The position numbers and the translations under genes are program-made. Of a DNA stretch of 64,000 nucleotides, positions 9,440 through 18,353 are shown in pieces. The DNA is taken from NCBI GenBank assembly GCA_963729795.1, contig CAVSPC010000016.1, forward strand, positions 434,001 to 498,000, in the 5' to 3' direction. Each line of letters begins with the position of its first letter. Position 1 is the stretch's first letter. Origin of the DNA: CAWBBA01 sp963729795. Lineage in GTDB: Bacteria > Desulfobacterota > Desulfomonilia > Desulfomonilales > Desulfomonilaceae. The notes beneath the pieces are model-generated. The model did no database searches. It saw only the letters and a list, made by a program, of their open reading frames with translations, and was not told the DNA's origin.

Positions 9440-10373
9440 CTAGAAGTCGTTGAAACAGTCACCCGGTCGGAGATGCCGCCCGCGCGCAAATTCAACCCCC
9501 GTGACTCGTTTTCTTCCAGGCGCCTGAACAAGCCTCAATAGAAGCACCCCTTTACCTGTCCCGACCAAGATGCCTTCGGGCCTGACCGCAACAATAGAGC
9601 CCGGCTTTTCAGTTCCATCCAAAGCCGCTGCTTCCCAAATTTTAACCGCCTCCCCCGAGAGTTCAAAGAAAGCTCCCGGCCAAGGATTCATAGCTCTCAC
9701 CAGGCGCGCCAGATGGACTGCGTCTCGCTCCCATTGGATCCGGCCGTCTTCCTTGGAAAGAAGACGCGTATAGGTTGCTTTCCTGCTGTCTTGAGGTGAG
9801 CTTTGAATCCGGTCTTCTGCCATACGCTCCAGAGTCTCCACCACCAAATCGGCACCCGCGACCATTAATCTGTCATGCAGTGTTCCCGCTGTATCATCCT
9901 CCTGGATGACAATTTCCTTCTGAAGGAGCACGTCTCCTGTGTCCATGCCATGATTCATGACAATAGTACAAACCCCAGTGACGTTGTCACCGGCAAGTAT
10001 GGCTGCGCTTATCGGTGAGGCCCCCCGATAACGGGGCAGCAGTGAGGCGTGCAGATTCACGCACCCCATCGGAGGGAGGGACAGTATATCGTGACGGGAG
10101 AATCTTTCCGTAGGCCGCAACCACTATCACGTCAGGTTTCCATTGTTCAAGAGCAGCCTGAATTTCCGGAGAAGAGAGGCTGGTCGGTTGGACTACGGGT
10201 AACCCTAACTCTATCGCCGACAGCTTCACCGCAGCAGGGAGAGTTCGCCGGCCCCGACCTTTGGGTTTATCGGGTTGAGTGACGACGCCGGTAACGTGAA
10301 ACTGCCGGTTCAGCGCATGCAAGGTAGGAACTGCGAATTCGGGAGATCCCATGAAGACCACCCTGAGATTCAA
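9440..10373 (-). pseudogene. fmt: Methionyl-tRNA formyltransferase, single-base frameshift
   Basis: Formylates initiator Met-tRNA. The start TTG at 10373 follows AGGAGG by 5 nt and overlaps the def stop codon (TTGA). The N-terminal part runs to VVAAYGKILP; the reading then has to shift near 10094, after which HDILSLPPMGCVNLHASLLP and the formyl-folate site region continue to the stop at 9440. Removing one base restores a standard ~311-residue Fmt. Because Fmt is normally important and the rest is well conserved, a sequence error is at least as likely as a true pseudogene. Confidence 0.88.
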
Positions 10374-10894
10374 TGATCCCTCCTGGCCTTCTTTTTGAGC
10401 CGCCTTCGATAAAGGTTCCGTTTTAGCGGGGAAGCATGATCGAGGAGAGTAGTTCCGTTAAGGTGGTCGATCTCATGTTGTAGCACTCGGGCGAGGAATC
10501 CTTCGGCCTCTATCTTCAACGGTTTTCCGTCCAGGTCCACCCCCTCCACCTGGACGCAAGCCGATCGTTTAACCTCTAGGTCGAATTCGGGAACGCTTAG
10601 ACAGCCTTCTTCTCTCAACGCCTCACCTTCGCAGGAGCAAATCGTTGGATTGATCACAAAAAGAGGTTCTTTCTTTCTTTCCTTGGGCTCTGTGTATGCA
10701 TAGAGCGCGTCGACCACGATGAGCCGAAGCAGCTCGCCTACCTGGTTGGCGGCCAGCCCCACACCCGGGGCTTTGTACATAGTGTCGGCCATATCGAGGG
10801 CGAGCCTTCTGACTTGCTCGGTAATATTGGACACTTCTGCTGCCTTGCTGCTCAAAGCCTCATGCGGGACGACCACAATGGATCGCACTGGCAT
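10370..10894 (-). CDS. def: Peptide deformylase
   Basis: Metalloenzyme that removes the N-formyl group from nascent proteins, 174 aa. All three signature motifs are present: GVGLAANQVG, EGCLS and QHEIDHLNG with the HExxH metal site. GAGGGG lies upstream of the ATG at 10894. It is the first gene of the def-fmt pair and overlaps the fmt start by 3 nt. Confidence 0.96.
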   Translation of the reverse strand: MPVRSIVVVPHEALSSKAAEVSNITEQVRRLALDMADTMYKAPGVGLAANQVGELLRLIVVDALYAYTEPKERKKEPLFVINPTICSCEGEALREEGCLSVPEFDLEVKRSACVQVEGVDLDGKPLKIEAEGFLARVLQHEIDHLNGTTLLDHASPLKRNLYRRRLKKKARRDH

Positions 10895-10922
10895 CTGATA
10901 CCCCTCACTTTTCTTTTCTAAT

Positions 10923-10952
10923 AATATGTCCGCATTGCCAGGGGGCTGTCAA
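10923..10952 (-). promoter_or_regulatory. Candidate promoter for def operon
   Basis: On the minus strand, TTGACA (10952-10947), 18 bp, CATATT (10928-10923). This places a start site about 20 nt before the def ribosome binding site. The -35 is perfect but the -10 is weak. Confidence 0.4.
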
Positions 10953-11050
10953 GGTGCACATTAACTAAATCCTGAATGCCGACAGAATCGCATAACCGAA
11001 TTGGACGCGAACCGGGCAGTGGCCTGTTGGCTTCGCGAAGCTTTCTTGAG

Positions 11051-11084
11051 GATAAATAGGGAGTTGTCCACCCGACAAACTCCC
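11051..11084 (-). terminator. Terminator after the Hsp20 genes
   Basis: On the minus strand, GGGAGTTTGTC pairs with the complementary ACAACTCCC arm (11084-11059), followed by TATTTATC. It lies 20 bp beyond the stop of the second Hsp20 gene. Confidence 0.6.
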
Positions 11085-11103
11085 TTCCCTAATTCGAAGG
11101 CTC

Positions 11104-11505
11104 TTAACCGACCGTAATCGGGATCTTACGCGGAACGGCTTTTTCCACCTTGGGCATCAAGAGCTTAAGTACACCGTCGGCCATTGCAGCAGTTATTTTG
11201 CTCTGATCTACAACCTCTGTGAGACGAAAGGTGCGAAAATAATTACCTACGCGGTACTCCGATAGGATCGGCTGCCCCTGGCTGCCTTCATCATGAACCT
11301 TTCCCAGAATTGTCAGAATGTCATCTTTTAGGTCAATCTCCACGTCCCCTGTCCTCACTCCCGGCATGTCGGCCAAAAGCACCAGCTCCTTGTTGGTATC
11401 GTAAATATCCACTGCCGGGACAAAGTACGTACCTTCTCGGGTGAATTCCCCCTCAGGGGCGGTTACCTGCTGTTTTTGCCTGGCCTGAATTTCCTGGTCC
11501 GCCAT
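11104..11505 (-). CDS. Hsp20/alpha-crystallin small heat-shock protein (second copy)
   Basis: ATP-independent holdase chaperone, 133 aa. The alpha-crystallin domain spans roughly residues 30-130, with DIYDTNKELVLLADMPGV at its start and GVLKLLMPK near the end. The ATG at 11505 is chosen because AGGAGG lies 9 nt upstream; an in-frame start at 11526 has no site. It lies 33 bp downstream of another Hsp20 gene on the same strand, so the two are probably co-transcribed. Confidence 0.92.
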   Translation of the reverse strand: MADQEIQARQKQQVTAPEGEFTREGTYFVPAVDIYDTNKELVLLADMPGVRTGDVEIDLKDDILTILGKVHDEGSQGQPILSEYRVGNYFRTFRLTEVVDQSKITAAMADGVLKLLMPKVEKAVPRKIPITVG

Positions 11506-11538
11506 GTGCGTTTCCTCCTTAAGCAAAGAATCAATTGC

Positions 11539-12000
11539 TCATTCCGCTTTGACAGTGATCTGCCTTGGTATCGCGGCCTTTTCCTTCCGCAGCGTTACAG
11601 TGAGAATACCGTCCTTATAGGTTGCATCGACGTTCTCGGCGTCAACCTTACTCGGAAGCGTCAAGCTTCTCTGAAAAACCCCGGTAGCCCTTTCGCGACG
11701 GTGATAACTTGCCTTTTCGCTGCCATCCTGCGGCTTCCGCTCGCCTTTTAGTATGAGCGTATCGCCTTCGATCTTGATCTCGAGGTCTTCTGTCTTCATA
11801 CCTGGGATCTCCGCGGTCACAACGAACGAGTGGTCCAATTCTCTTACATTCAAGAGCGGGAAGATCTGGGCTTCGCGCCACAGGGGGTCCATTGACGGTC
11901 TCCTGGCGCCCGACACGGCATTGAATAATTCGTCCATGCTCCTTTGAAGCCGATCGAGTTCTCGCCAAGTGGGATCGGTGCCAATTTTCCATCGAAACAT
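11539..12000 (-). CDS. Hsp20/alpha-crystallin small heat-shock protein (first copy)
   Basis: Small heat-shock holdase of 153 aa. The N-terminal arm (MFRWKIGTDPTWRELDRLQR) precedes an alpha-crystallin domain with FVVTAEIPGMKTEDL and the C-terminal GILTVTLRK, followed by an IPRQI-type extension used in oligomer assembly. GAGGAGG stands upstream of the ATG at 12000. It is the promoter-proximal gene of the pair. Confidence 0.93.
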   Translation of the reverse strand: MFRWKIGTDPTWRELDRLQRSMDELFNAVSGARRPSMDPLWREAQIFPLLNVRELDHSFVVTAEIPGMKTEDLEIKIEGDTLILKGERKPQDGSEKASYHRRERATGVFQRSLTLPSKVDAENVDATYKDGILTVTLRKEKAAIPRQITVKAE

Positions 12001-12053
12001 TCTTCGTCCTCCTCTCTGATCATCGGTCCTATTCCGTTTCCAGAGTCGGTTTT

Positions 12054-12081
12054 CAGTTATGCATCGCGCGAAAAATGTCAA
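12054..12081 (-). promoter_or_regulatory. Candidate promoter of the Hsp20 pair
   Basis: On the minus strand, CTTGACA (TTGACA at 12081-12076), 16 bp, TAACTG (12059-12054). The CTTGA start of the -35 would also suit the heat-shock sigma factor, but the -10 does not match CCCCAT. It overlaps the start of the divergent XRE-like gene. Confidence 0.4.
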
Positions 12082-12295
12082 GGTTGCGATTCGGGCGGCT
12101 TGCGTGGAAAGAGGGGCTCAAAGTGGAAATGAAGCGGGCGAAACTATCAAAATCCGCGATGGCTGAAAAAAAATGCGCACCGGCCGCAGTGCACTGGATC
12201 GGCTGCTTGACCCCGCCAATGTGTCGGTAACTTTACAGACCTTGGAGAAGGCGGCTCTTGCTCTGGGCAAAAGTCTGAAAATCGAGTTGACGTAG
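12075..12295 (+). pseudogene. XRE-family (HigA-like) regulator, frameshift in an A8 tract
   Basis: Read in two frames, the translation gives a helix-turn-helix protein. The first half has KLSKSAMAEK; after a run of eight A at 12166-12173 the other frame continues MRTGRSALDRLLDPANVSV and ends ALGKSLKIELT. This pattern (AMAE..., SALDRLLDP, TLEKAA.ALGK) is characteristic of HigA-type antitoxins. One A is missing or two are extra. No HigB-like toxin is visible nearby, and the N-terminus is shorter than in full-length relatives, so it may be an orphan remnant. Confidence 0.6.
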
Positions 12296-12316
12296 TTTCC
12301 AGTTGAAGAGTCTGTC

Positions 12317-13456
12317 TCACTTGTCCAGCAGGACAAGATTGTCCGCATGAATGGCCTCGTCGTTGCGTCTGTAGCCTAGGATCCAGTCGATTTCGGCAGT
12401 CTGGCGTCCCATGATCCTTTGCATTTCATCTGAGGCGTAATTGACCAGCCCTATTGCGACCTTGTCTCCCTGCGGGTTGCAGACGGTTACTGCGGCTCCG
12501 TGCCTGAAGTGCCCTTTGACTTCCGTAACACCTATAGGGAGGAGGCTCTTACCTAGCAAAGTTACAGCCTTCGTTGCACCGGCGTCTATGGTGAGAGCTC
12601 CCTCGGGTTCCAGGTTGTAGCGAATCCAGTGCTTGCGAGCCGAAATTTTTTCCTTTGCAGGCATGATGAGAGTGCCGCACCTCTCAGCTTCCATTGTTCG
12701 ACGAATGATTTTGGGTGTCTTGCCACCTGCTATGACCATGGGGATGCCGGATAGCCTTACTTTGGCCGCAGCATCCAACTTGGATGCCATCCCGCCCCGG
12801 CCCACCATCGACGACGTGTCTCCAGCCAGTCTTCTAATCTCGGGAGTAATTTCTTCCACGAGTGGAATTATGCAGGCATTCGGGTTGATGCGGGGATCGC
12901 AATCCATGAATCCTTCCATATCAGTTAAAGTCAGCAGCAGATCAGCATCGGCGAGTGTCGCTACGAGGGCAGAAAGATTGTCATTGTCACCGAATCGGAT
13001 CTCTTCCACCATCACGGAATCGTTCTCATTTATAATTGGTACCGCCCCCCAGGAAAGAAGCGTAGTCAACGTGTTGCGCGCGTTCAGGTATCGCCGCCTG
13101 TGGGAAAGATCATCTCTTGTAAGGAGCATTTGGCCCACGCGTATCCCGTGGTGCCCGAACGCGGCCTCATACGCGGCCATGAGCCGACTCTGTCCCACGG
13201 AAGCTGCTGCCTGTTTTTGGGGGATGGTCCTGGCCCCTTCACGAAGTTTCAGGCGCCTTACACCCGCTGCAATAGCCCCGGAGGACACAATAATGAACTC
13301 TTTTCCAAGATTCTTGAAATGGCTGACGTCGTCAGCGATTCCCTTTATCGTCGCATGATCAAGGCCCTGCGGTGTTGTGACCACACTGGAACCCAGCTTC
13401 AGGACCACGCGCTTGACACAGGAGAATATTTCTTTCCTTGCAGCCGCAGCTCTCAT
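12317..13456 (-). CDS. proB: Glutamate 5-kinase
   Basis: Catalyses the first step of proline synthesis, ATP-dependent phosphorylation of glutamate. An amino-acid kinase domain (VVLKLGSSVVTTPQG near the N-terminus, then NENDSVMVEEIRFGDNDNLS) is followed by a C-terminal PUA domain. 379 aa is normal for the two-domain form. Its ATG overlaps the obgE stop (ATGA), and rplU-rpmA-obgE-proB is a common gene order. Confidence 0.95.
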   Translation of the reverse strand: MRAAAARKEIFSCVKRVVLKLGSSVVTTPQGLDHATIKGIADDVSHFKNLGKEFIIVSSGAIAAGVRRLKLREGARTIPQKQAAASVGQSRLMAAYEAAFGHHGIRVGQMLLTRDDLSHRRRYLNARNTLTTLLSWGAVPIINENDSVMVEEIRFGDNDNLSALVATLADADLLLTLTDMEGFMDCDPRINPNACIIPLVEEITPEIRRLAGDTSSMVGRGGMASKLDAAAKVRLSGIPMVIAGGKTPKIIRRTMEAERCGTLIMPAKEKISARKHWIRYNLEPEGALTIDAGATKAVTLLGKSLLPIGVTEVKGHFRHGAAVTVCNPQGDKVAIGLVNYASDEMQRIMGRQTAEIDWILGYRRNDEAIHADNLVLLDK

Positions 13457-14466
13457 GGCATTCTACCAGTCTGTTTCAACAATTGCGCGGCGTGTCGCAA
13501 CAGGTGCTTCACGCCGTAGCCGGTTACCGCAGAAATCTCATGCACAGGGAGACCGTTTTTCTCTAAAGCCAACCTCAACTCCCCAGCCGCCGCCTCGTTT
13601 TCCGGCAGATCCATTTTGGTGATCACCACGATCATGGGGGTTTGTAGCAGACCCTTACTGTACGAAGCAAGCTCAGCCATGATAATCGAAAATCTCTCCT
13701 GCGCTGCCGGAGTCAACTGGGGGGAGGGATCGATGAGATGCAGCAGAATTCTCGTGCGTTCGATATGCCGTAGAAATTGATCTCCCATTCCCGCACCCTT
13801 GTGTGCGTCTCGAATAAGGCCGGGAATGTCTGCCATAACGAAATCATCGCCATCCCCGATTCGGACCACTCCCAAGGCCGGAACTTTCGTTGTGAAAGGG
13901 TAGTCCGCTATTTTCGGTCGAGCATTGCTGACGCGTGAAATGAGTGTTGATTTACCGCTGTTGGGCAATCCCACCAGGCCGACATCGGCTATCAGCTTCA
14001 ATTCAAGCCGTAGTATCCTTTCTTCACTGGGCCCACCCCCCTCGAAGCGTCGGGGAGCGCGATTTCGGGATGATGCAAATCTCGCATTTCCCCTGCCTCC
14101 GCGTCCGCCCCGTGCAACCAGGACCTTGCTGCCCGCGCCATCGAGATCGGCCACGCGTTCGCCTGTGTTGTCGTCCATGACAATGGTTCCGACAGGGACT
14201 TTGATGATTAGATCCGGCGCCGATCGGCCGTGCCGGTTCTTCCCCATGCCGTGAGTCCCCTTGTGCGCTTTATAGAGCTGCCGGTATTGGCAATCCAATA
14301 GGGTATTGAGCGAAGAGGCGGCTTGAATGAACACATCGCCGCCTTTGCCGCCGTCACCTCCGTCCGGTCCACCCTTGGGTACAAAGGCCTCCCGGCGAAA
14401 ACTGAGGCATCCGTTGCCCCCCTTTCCGGAAATCACGGTAATACGGGTTTGATCTACGAACTTCAC
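13453..14466 (-). CDS. obgE: GTPase Obg
   Basis: Ribosome-associated GTPase of 337 aa. The glycine-rich Obg fold fills residues ~1-158 (GGNGCLSFRREAFVPKGGPD, GGRGGRGNARFA). The G domain follows with P-loop GLPNSGKSTL, switch region DYPFTTKVPALG, DIPGLI and the base-specificity NKMD-like TKMD. It is the third gene of the ribosomal-protein operon and is translationally coupled to proB. Confidence 0.96.
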   Translation of the reverse strand: MKFVDQTRITVISGKGGNGCLSFRREAFVPKGGPDGGDGGKGGDVFIQAASSLNTLLDCQYRQLYKAHKGTHGMGKNRHGRSAPDLIIKVPVGTIVMDDNTGERVADLDGAGSKVLVARGGRGGRGNARFASSRNRAPRRFEGGGPSEERILRLELKLIADVGLVGLPNSGKSTLISRVSNARPKIADYPFTTKVPALGVVRIGDGDDFVMADIPGLIRDAHKGAGMGDQFLRHIERTRILLHLIDPSPQLTPAAQERFSIIMAELASYSKGLLQTPMIVVITKMDLPENEAAAGELRLALEKNGLPVHEISAVTGYGVKHLLRHAAQLLKQTGRMP

Positions 14467-14645
14467 GGTGTTTCACGCGATGAGGTGAGAGCGGAAATGG
14501 AGCCGATAGGTGATCCCGAGTAACGATCTGGGATCGAGCGGCATGGCTGTCGGTTTGCCGGAAGTCTCGCGCTACGCGAGATGTTGCAGATCCCAGAGGT
14601 AATTCTCACCCCTGACCCGACACAATGGTCAGGGGATGAGCGTAG

Positions 14646-14903
14646 TCAATCGGCGGGAAGTATGGTTACTTGCTTTCTGGTGCGATCTTTCCTCTCGTAC
14701 TTGACTACCCCGTCTATTTTGGCGAACAGCGTATAATCCCGCCCCATTCCGACGTTTTCACCCGGATGTATGCTTGTACCCTTCTGTCTCACGAGGATGC
14801 TTCCAGCCCGCACTTTTTGGCCGGCGAAACGCTTGACCCCAAGCCGCTGTCCCGGGCTGTCTCGTCCGTTCCGAGAGCTTCCTCCTGCTTTCTTGTGGGC
14901 CAT
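14646..14903 (-). CDS. rpmA: 50S ribosomal protein L27
   Basis: 85-aa L27, beginning MAHKKAGGSSRNGRDS and containing KRFAGQKVRAGSILVRQKG. The N-terminal tail, which reaches the peptidyl-transferase centre, is complete. AGGAGG-like sequence precedes the ATG. It follows rplU by about 120 bp and precedes obgE. Confidence 0.98.
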   Translation of the reverse strand: MAHKKAGGSSRNGRDSPGQRLGVKRFAGQKVRAGSILVRQKGTSIHPGENVGMGRDYTLFAKIDGVVKYERKDRTRKQVTILPAD

Positions 14904-15025
14904 TGTTTCTCCTCCTGTATAATGGGGTACGAGTCTTTATTTGTTTGCGCAGAGGCCGTTAATTTCCGTTGCCGACACCAGGTTTCGACAACGCAGCCTC
15001 GATTTCGTCTCAGTCATTCAAGTCA

Positions 15026-15379
15026 TCATGCTTCGGCAACCGGCTGGGCTGGCTCCTGCGCTGCGGACGGGAGTTGGATTGCGTCGATCCGGAGAAGCGT
15101 GTACCATTGGCGATGCCCTTGTTTCTTATGATACCCGTGGCGACGCTTCTTCTTGAAGACGATAATTTTCCTGTCACGAGCGGTCCGCACGATGGTGGCC
15201 TTCACGCGGGCTTCCTCGAGTAACGGTTTTCCAAGACTAAAGCCCTCTGGGGTCGCCACAGCGAGCACCTTATCCAATTCGATCTCCGAGCCGGGTTCTC
15301 CTACGAGTTTTTCGACTTTAACCTGTTCCCCGGTCTCGACCTTGTATTGCTTTCCGCCGGTTTGGACTATGGCGTACAT
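15026..15379 (-). CDS. rplU: 50S ribosomal protein L21
   Basis: 117-aa L21 beginning MYAIVQTGGKQYKVE, with the conserved RRHGYHKKQGHRQ region. The ATG at 15379 follows CAGGAGG by 8 nt. The C-terminus extends roughly 13 residues beyond the usual L21 end with a Pro/Ala/Glu-rich tail (LPSAAQEPAQPVAEA). Confidence 0.97.
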   Translation of the reverse strand: MYAIVQTGGKQYKVETGEQVKVEKLVGEPGSEIELDKVLAVATPEGFSLGKPLLEEARVKATIVRTARDRKIIVFKKKRRHGYHKKQGHRQWYTLLRIDAIQLPSAAQEPAQPVAEA

Positions 15380-15407
15380 TTTATAGCCTCCTGCACAATA
15401 ACACGCT

Positions 15408-15436
15408 ATTAAAACACTCCCGAGCAGCGGTGTCAA
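15408..15436 (-). promoter_or_regulatory. Promoter of rplU-rpmA-obgE-proB
   Basis: On the minus strand, TTGACA (15436-15431), 17 bp, TTTAAT (15413-15408). The expected start is about 20 nt ahead of the rplU start codon, leaving room only for the ribosome binding site. Confidence 0.65.
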
Positions 15437-15812
15437 GTCTAAAACAGTGAAAGTGGAAACCATTCACTTATGCGGGGGAACTTCCTCATCTTGTCATTGC
15501 GAGAAGTGAAACGACGAAGCAATCTAAGCGGCGTTTAAAAGAAAAGATTGCTTCGCTTCGCTCGCACTGACAATCTTTTGCTGCCCGTAACTGAGGGATT
15601 GCGGATGCAACAGCGCTAAGTTGTAGACAGGAATGCGAGAGCCTGCCGAAGAAATGCTTGAAGACTTCCGATTGACGGCGATATATAATGGAACCTTAAC
15701 AAATTCTTCAGACATCTCTTCGTTTATACGGTCAACGTGATATAATAACTCATTTGGGGATCACCTTTTCACGGTGTATCGGGCACAATCGAGAAAACGC
15801 GGGAGAAAATAG
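15437..15812. other. Intergenic region between divergent rplU and pdxS
   Basis: Holds a palindromic repeat (15492-15572, listed separately). A TATAAT just before 15750 is probably the -10 of the pdxST promoter, although no good -35 is seen at the right distance. No gene is seen. Confidence 0.5.
15492..15572. repeat. Inverted-repeat intergenic element
   Basis: TGTCATTGCGAGAAGTG at the left end and the reverse complement of the right end (TGTCAGTGCGAGCGAAGC), both running on to GAAGCAATCT, give imperfect ~30-bp arms around a ~20-bp centre. Elements with ATTGCGAG...GAAGCAATCT arms are known to be scattered in many bacterial genomes. Only one copy is seen in this window. Confidence 0.6.
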
Positions 15813-16694
15813 ATGGAAACTGGTACGGAAACCCTTAAACGCGGTCATGCCCAAATGCTCAAGGGCGGAGTCATAATGGATGTGGTCACCCCGGATCATG
15901 CGCGGATTGCCGAGAAGGCCGGGGCTTGTGCCGTCATGGCATTGGAGAGAGTGCCTGCGGATATTCGGGCCCACGGTGGCGTGGCTCGTATGAGCGATCC
16001 CGGTCTGATCCTTGAGATCATGGAGGCGGTTACCATACCTGTGATGGCAAAATGCCGAATAGGCCATTTCGTGGAAGCGCAAATACTGGAAGCCTTAGGC
16101 GTGGATTACATAGATGAAAGTGAAGTTCTCACCCCTGCGGATGAGGAGCATCACATTGACAAGAAGCCCTTCAAAGTTCCCTTTGTTTGCGGATGTAGAA
16201 ATCTCGGCGAGGCATTGAGGCGGATTGGTGAAGGCGCTGCAATGATTCGCACGAAAGGCGAAGCAGGCACCGGTGACGTCGTCGAGGCAGTTCGTCATGC
16301 CAGGACAGTCATGGGCGAGATTCGTCGCCTGCACGGCATGAGGAGCGACGAGCTTATGGCCTATGCAAAGGAAATCGGAGCTCCGTATGAATTGGTCAAA
16401 GAGACTGCCGAGAAGGGGCGATTGCCGGTGGTCAACTTCGCGGCAGGCGGCGTCGCGACGCCGGCAGACGCGGCAATGATGATGCAACTAGGGATGGATG
16501 GTGTTTTCGTCGGGTCGGGAATTTTCAAGAGTGGAAACCCGGCGCTCCGGGGCAAGGCAATTGTAGAGGCGGTTACCCATTTCAGCGATCCCAAGATCCT
16601 CGCGGAAGTGAGCAAGGGCCTGGGAGAGGCTATGGTGGGAATCGGAGTAACTGAACTGCCGGAAAACGCCCGCCTCGCAGCTAGAGGATGGTGA
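15813..16694 (+). CDS. pdxS: Pyridoxal 5'-phosphate synthase subunit PdxS
   Basis: TIM-barrel synthase that builds PLP from ribose 5-phosphate, glyceraldehyde 3-phosphate and ammonia; 293 aa. The start MLKGGVIMDVVTPDHARIAEKAG-type region (split across residues 13-35), VMAKCRIGHFVEAQILEALG with a catalytic lysine region, and RTKGEAGTGD are all present. It is followed after 7 bp by its glutaminase partner pdxT. Confidence 0.97.
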   Translation: METGTETLKRGHAQMLKGGVIMDVVTPDHARIAEKAGACAVMALERVPADIRAHGGVARMSDPGLILEIMEAVTIPVMAKCRIGHFVEAQILEALGVDYIDESEVLTPADEEHHIDKKPFKVPFVCGCRNLGEALRRIGEGAAMIRTKGEAGTGDVVEAVRHARTVMGEIRRLHGMRSDELMAYAKEIGAPYELVKETAEKGRLPVVNFAAGGVATPADAAMMMQLGMDGVFVGSGIFKSGNPALRGKAIVEAVTHFSDPKILAEVSKGLGEAMVGIGVTELPENARLAARGW

Positions 16695-16701
16695 ACGGAC
16701 G

Positions 16702-17286
16702 ATGAGGATAGGGGTACTCGCTCTTCAAGGAGATTTTGAGGAGCATTGCACGGTTTTGACACGCCTGGGCGTGAACGTCCGAGAGGTCCGGTTGCCCCAC
16801 GATTTGGAGAACCTGGACGGGCTCATCCTGCCGGGGGGCGAAAGCACCACAATCGGTAAGCTGGCCGACCGCTACGGATTGCTGAACCCCCTGAAGCTTA
16901 TGGCGGGATCCATGCCGATGTGGGGGACCTGCGCAGGGCTCGTCTTCATGGCCCGCGACGTGGGCATGCCCCAACCTATCCTGGGGATCATGGACATGGT
17001 GGTCCAGCGAAATGCCTTCGGCCGCCAAGTTGACAGCTTCGAAGAAGATCTGGAAATTCGGGGACTCGAAGGTGGGCCGTTCCGAGGGGTCTTCATAAGG
17101 GCCCCTGTTATTAGCGAAGTAGGGTCCAAGGTGGAAGTGCTGTGTCGCCTTCGTGACGGCAGAATAGTAGCGGTCCGCGACGGCCTCAACATGGCCACCT
17201 CTTTTCATCCCGAGCTGACTGGCGATGACCGGCTTCATCGGTATTTCCTGAGGATTGCAGAAGTGTCCGCTGAGAAAGTGGCATAA
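16702..17286 (+). CDS. pdxT: Pyridoxal 5'-phosphate synthase glutaminase subunit PdxT
   Basis: Glutaminase of 194 aa that feeds ammonia to PdxS. It shows GLILPGGESTTIGKL, the nucleophile elbow WGTCAGLVF with the catalytic Cys, and the His-Glu pair in SFHPELTGDDR. It forms a two-gene operon with pdxS. Confidence 0.97.
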   Translation: MRIGVLALQGDFEEHCTVLTRLGVNVREVRLPHDLENLDGLILPGGESTTIGKLADRYGLLNPLKLMAGSMPMWGTCAGLVFMARDVGMPQPILGIMDMVVQRNAFGRQVDSFEEDLEIRGLEGGPFRGVFIRAPVISEVGSKVEVLCRLRDGRIVAVRDGLNMATSFHPELTGDDRLHRYFLRIAEVSAEKVA

Positions 17287-17393
17287 AATTAGAGATTCAC
17301 AAAAAATGGCCTCCTAAGAGCCGATCATTGTAATTCCCGGCTTGATCTTCCCTAGAGAGGAGATCTACGAGAAATAGAACCTTAAGAGGCGTA

Positions 17394-17480
17394 ATACCAA
17401 TTCGCGTTCAAAATTATAAGGAAATCCCCTCTAACCCCCTTAGTAAAGGGGGGCAGGCGGGATTGTGAAGGTGAATTGGT
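17394..17480. repeat. Palindromic intergenic repeat, family A, copy 1
   Basis: ATACCAATTCGCGTTCAAAA at the left, the core CTAACCCCCTTAGTAAAGGG, and a right end closing in GAATTGGT. The ends are inverted repeats. Three other copies lie at 43950, 57669 and 62042, all in the same orientation. Confidence 0.85.
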
Positions 17481-17524
17481 GCAAAACCTGCTCGGTTCGA
17501 AACGCACCAGTATTGCACCAAAAA

Positions 17525-18274
17525 ATGACAAAGTTCATGGCCGTTGTGGAATACGATGGAACCGCATACCACGGCTGGCAGCTACAAAAGGCTATTCCCA
17601 CCGTTCAGGGGAGCATAGAAAGCGCACTGGAGAGAATATTGGGGACCCCGACTCGTGTGCACGGCTCTGGCCGTACCGACGCGGGTGTGCACGCGTTGGG
17701 TCAGGTAGCCCATTTTGCGGCAAGTTGGTCGCGACCTGTGGAAAAGCTGAAGAAAGGCTGCAACGCGCTCCTGCCGCCGGACATCATTGTCCGTACGCTA
17801 GGCCCGGTATCTGAAGACTTTCATGCCAGGCATTCGGCTCATTCGAAGACTTACCTGTATAAAATTCTAAACCTCCCGCTTCGTAGCGCTTTGAACAGGC
17901 TCTATTCCTGGCATGTTCCGTACGAGCTGGATTTTGCAGCCATGGATCGGGCATCCGAATACTTGATTGGGAGTCATGACTTCGCGACGTTCGGATCTCC
18001 TACGGACGGCACGCCGTCAACGGTTCGCCGCATGATGGAGGCCGGATGGTCGCGAGATGAGGCCCGGGGCTTGATATGCTTCACTATCCGCGGCACGGGA
18101 TTTCTCAGATATATGGTCCGGTCGATTGTGGGAACGCTCGTGCTTGTAGGCACCGGAAGGGTGAGCGTGCCTGAGTTCGAGGCTATTTTAGGGTCTTGCG
18201 ACCGCTCGCGCTCCGGACCTACCGCCCCTCCTCACGGCTTGTATCTACAGTCTGTGACCTATGAAAGAGAGTAA
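17525..18274 (+). CDS. truA: tRNA pseudouridine(38-40) synthase
   Basis: Converts uridines 38-40 of the anticodon arm to pseudouridine; about 249 aa from ATG 17525. The catalytic aspartate lies in GSGRTDAGVHALGQVAHF, and the C-terminal GTGFLRYMVRSIVGTLVLVG matches the family. The ATG at 17525 gives the usual N-terminus (VVEYDGTAYHGWQ); an earlier in-frame start at 17465 falls inside repeat A. Confidence 0.95.
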   Translation: MTKFMAVVEYDGTAYHGWQLQKAIPTVQGSIESALERILGTPTRVHGSGRTDAGVHALGQVAHFAASWSRPVEKLKKGCNALLPPDIIVRTLGPVSEDFHARHSAHSKTYLYKILNLPLRSALNRLYSWHVPYELDFAAMDRASEYLIGSHDFATFGSPTDGTPSTVRRMMEAGWSRDEARGLICFTIRGTGFLRYMVRSIVGTLVLVGTGRVSVPEFEAILGSCDRSRSGPTAPPHGLYLQSVTYERE

Positions 18275-18353
18275 CAGATACTGCTTTTGGTTAGTCCTGT
18301 CCCTATCGTAAGAAGAAATTATCCTGTTCGAATAATCAAAAGGGGACATATTT

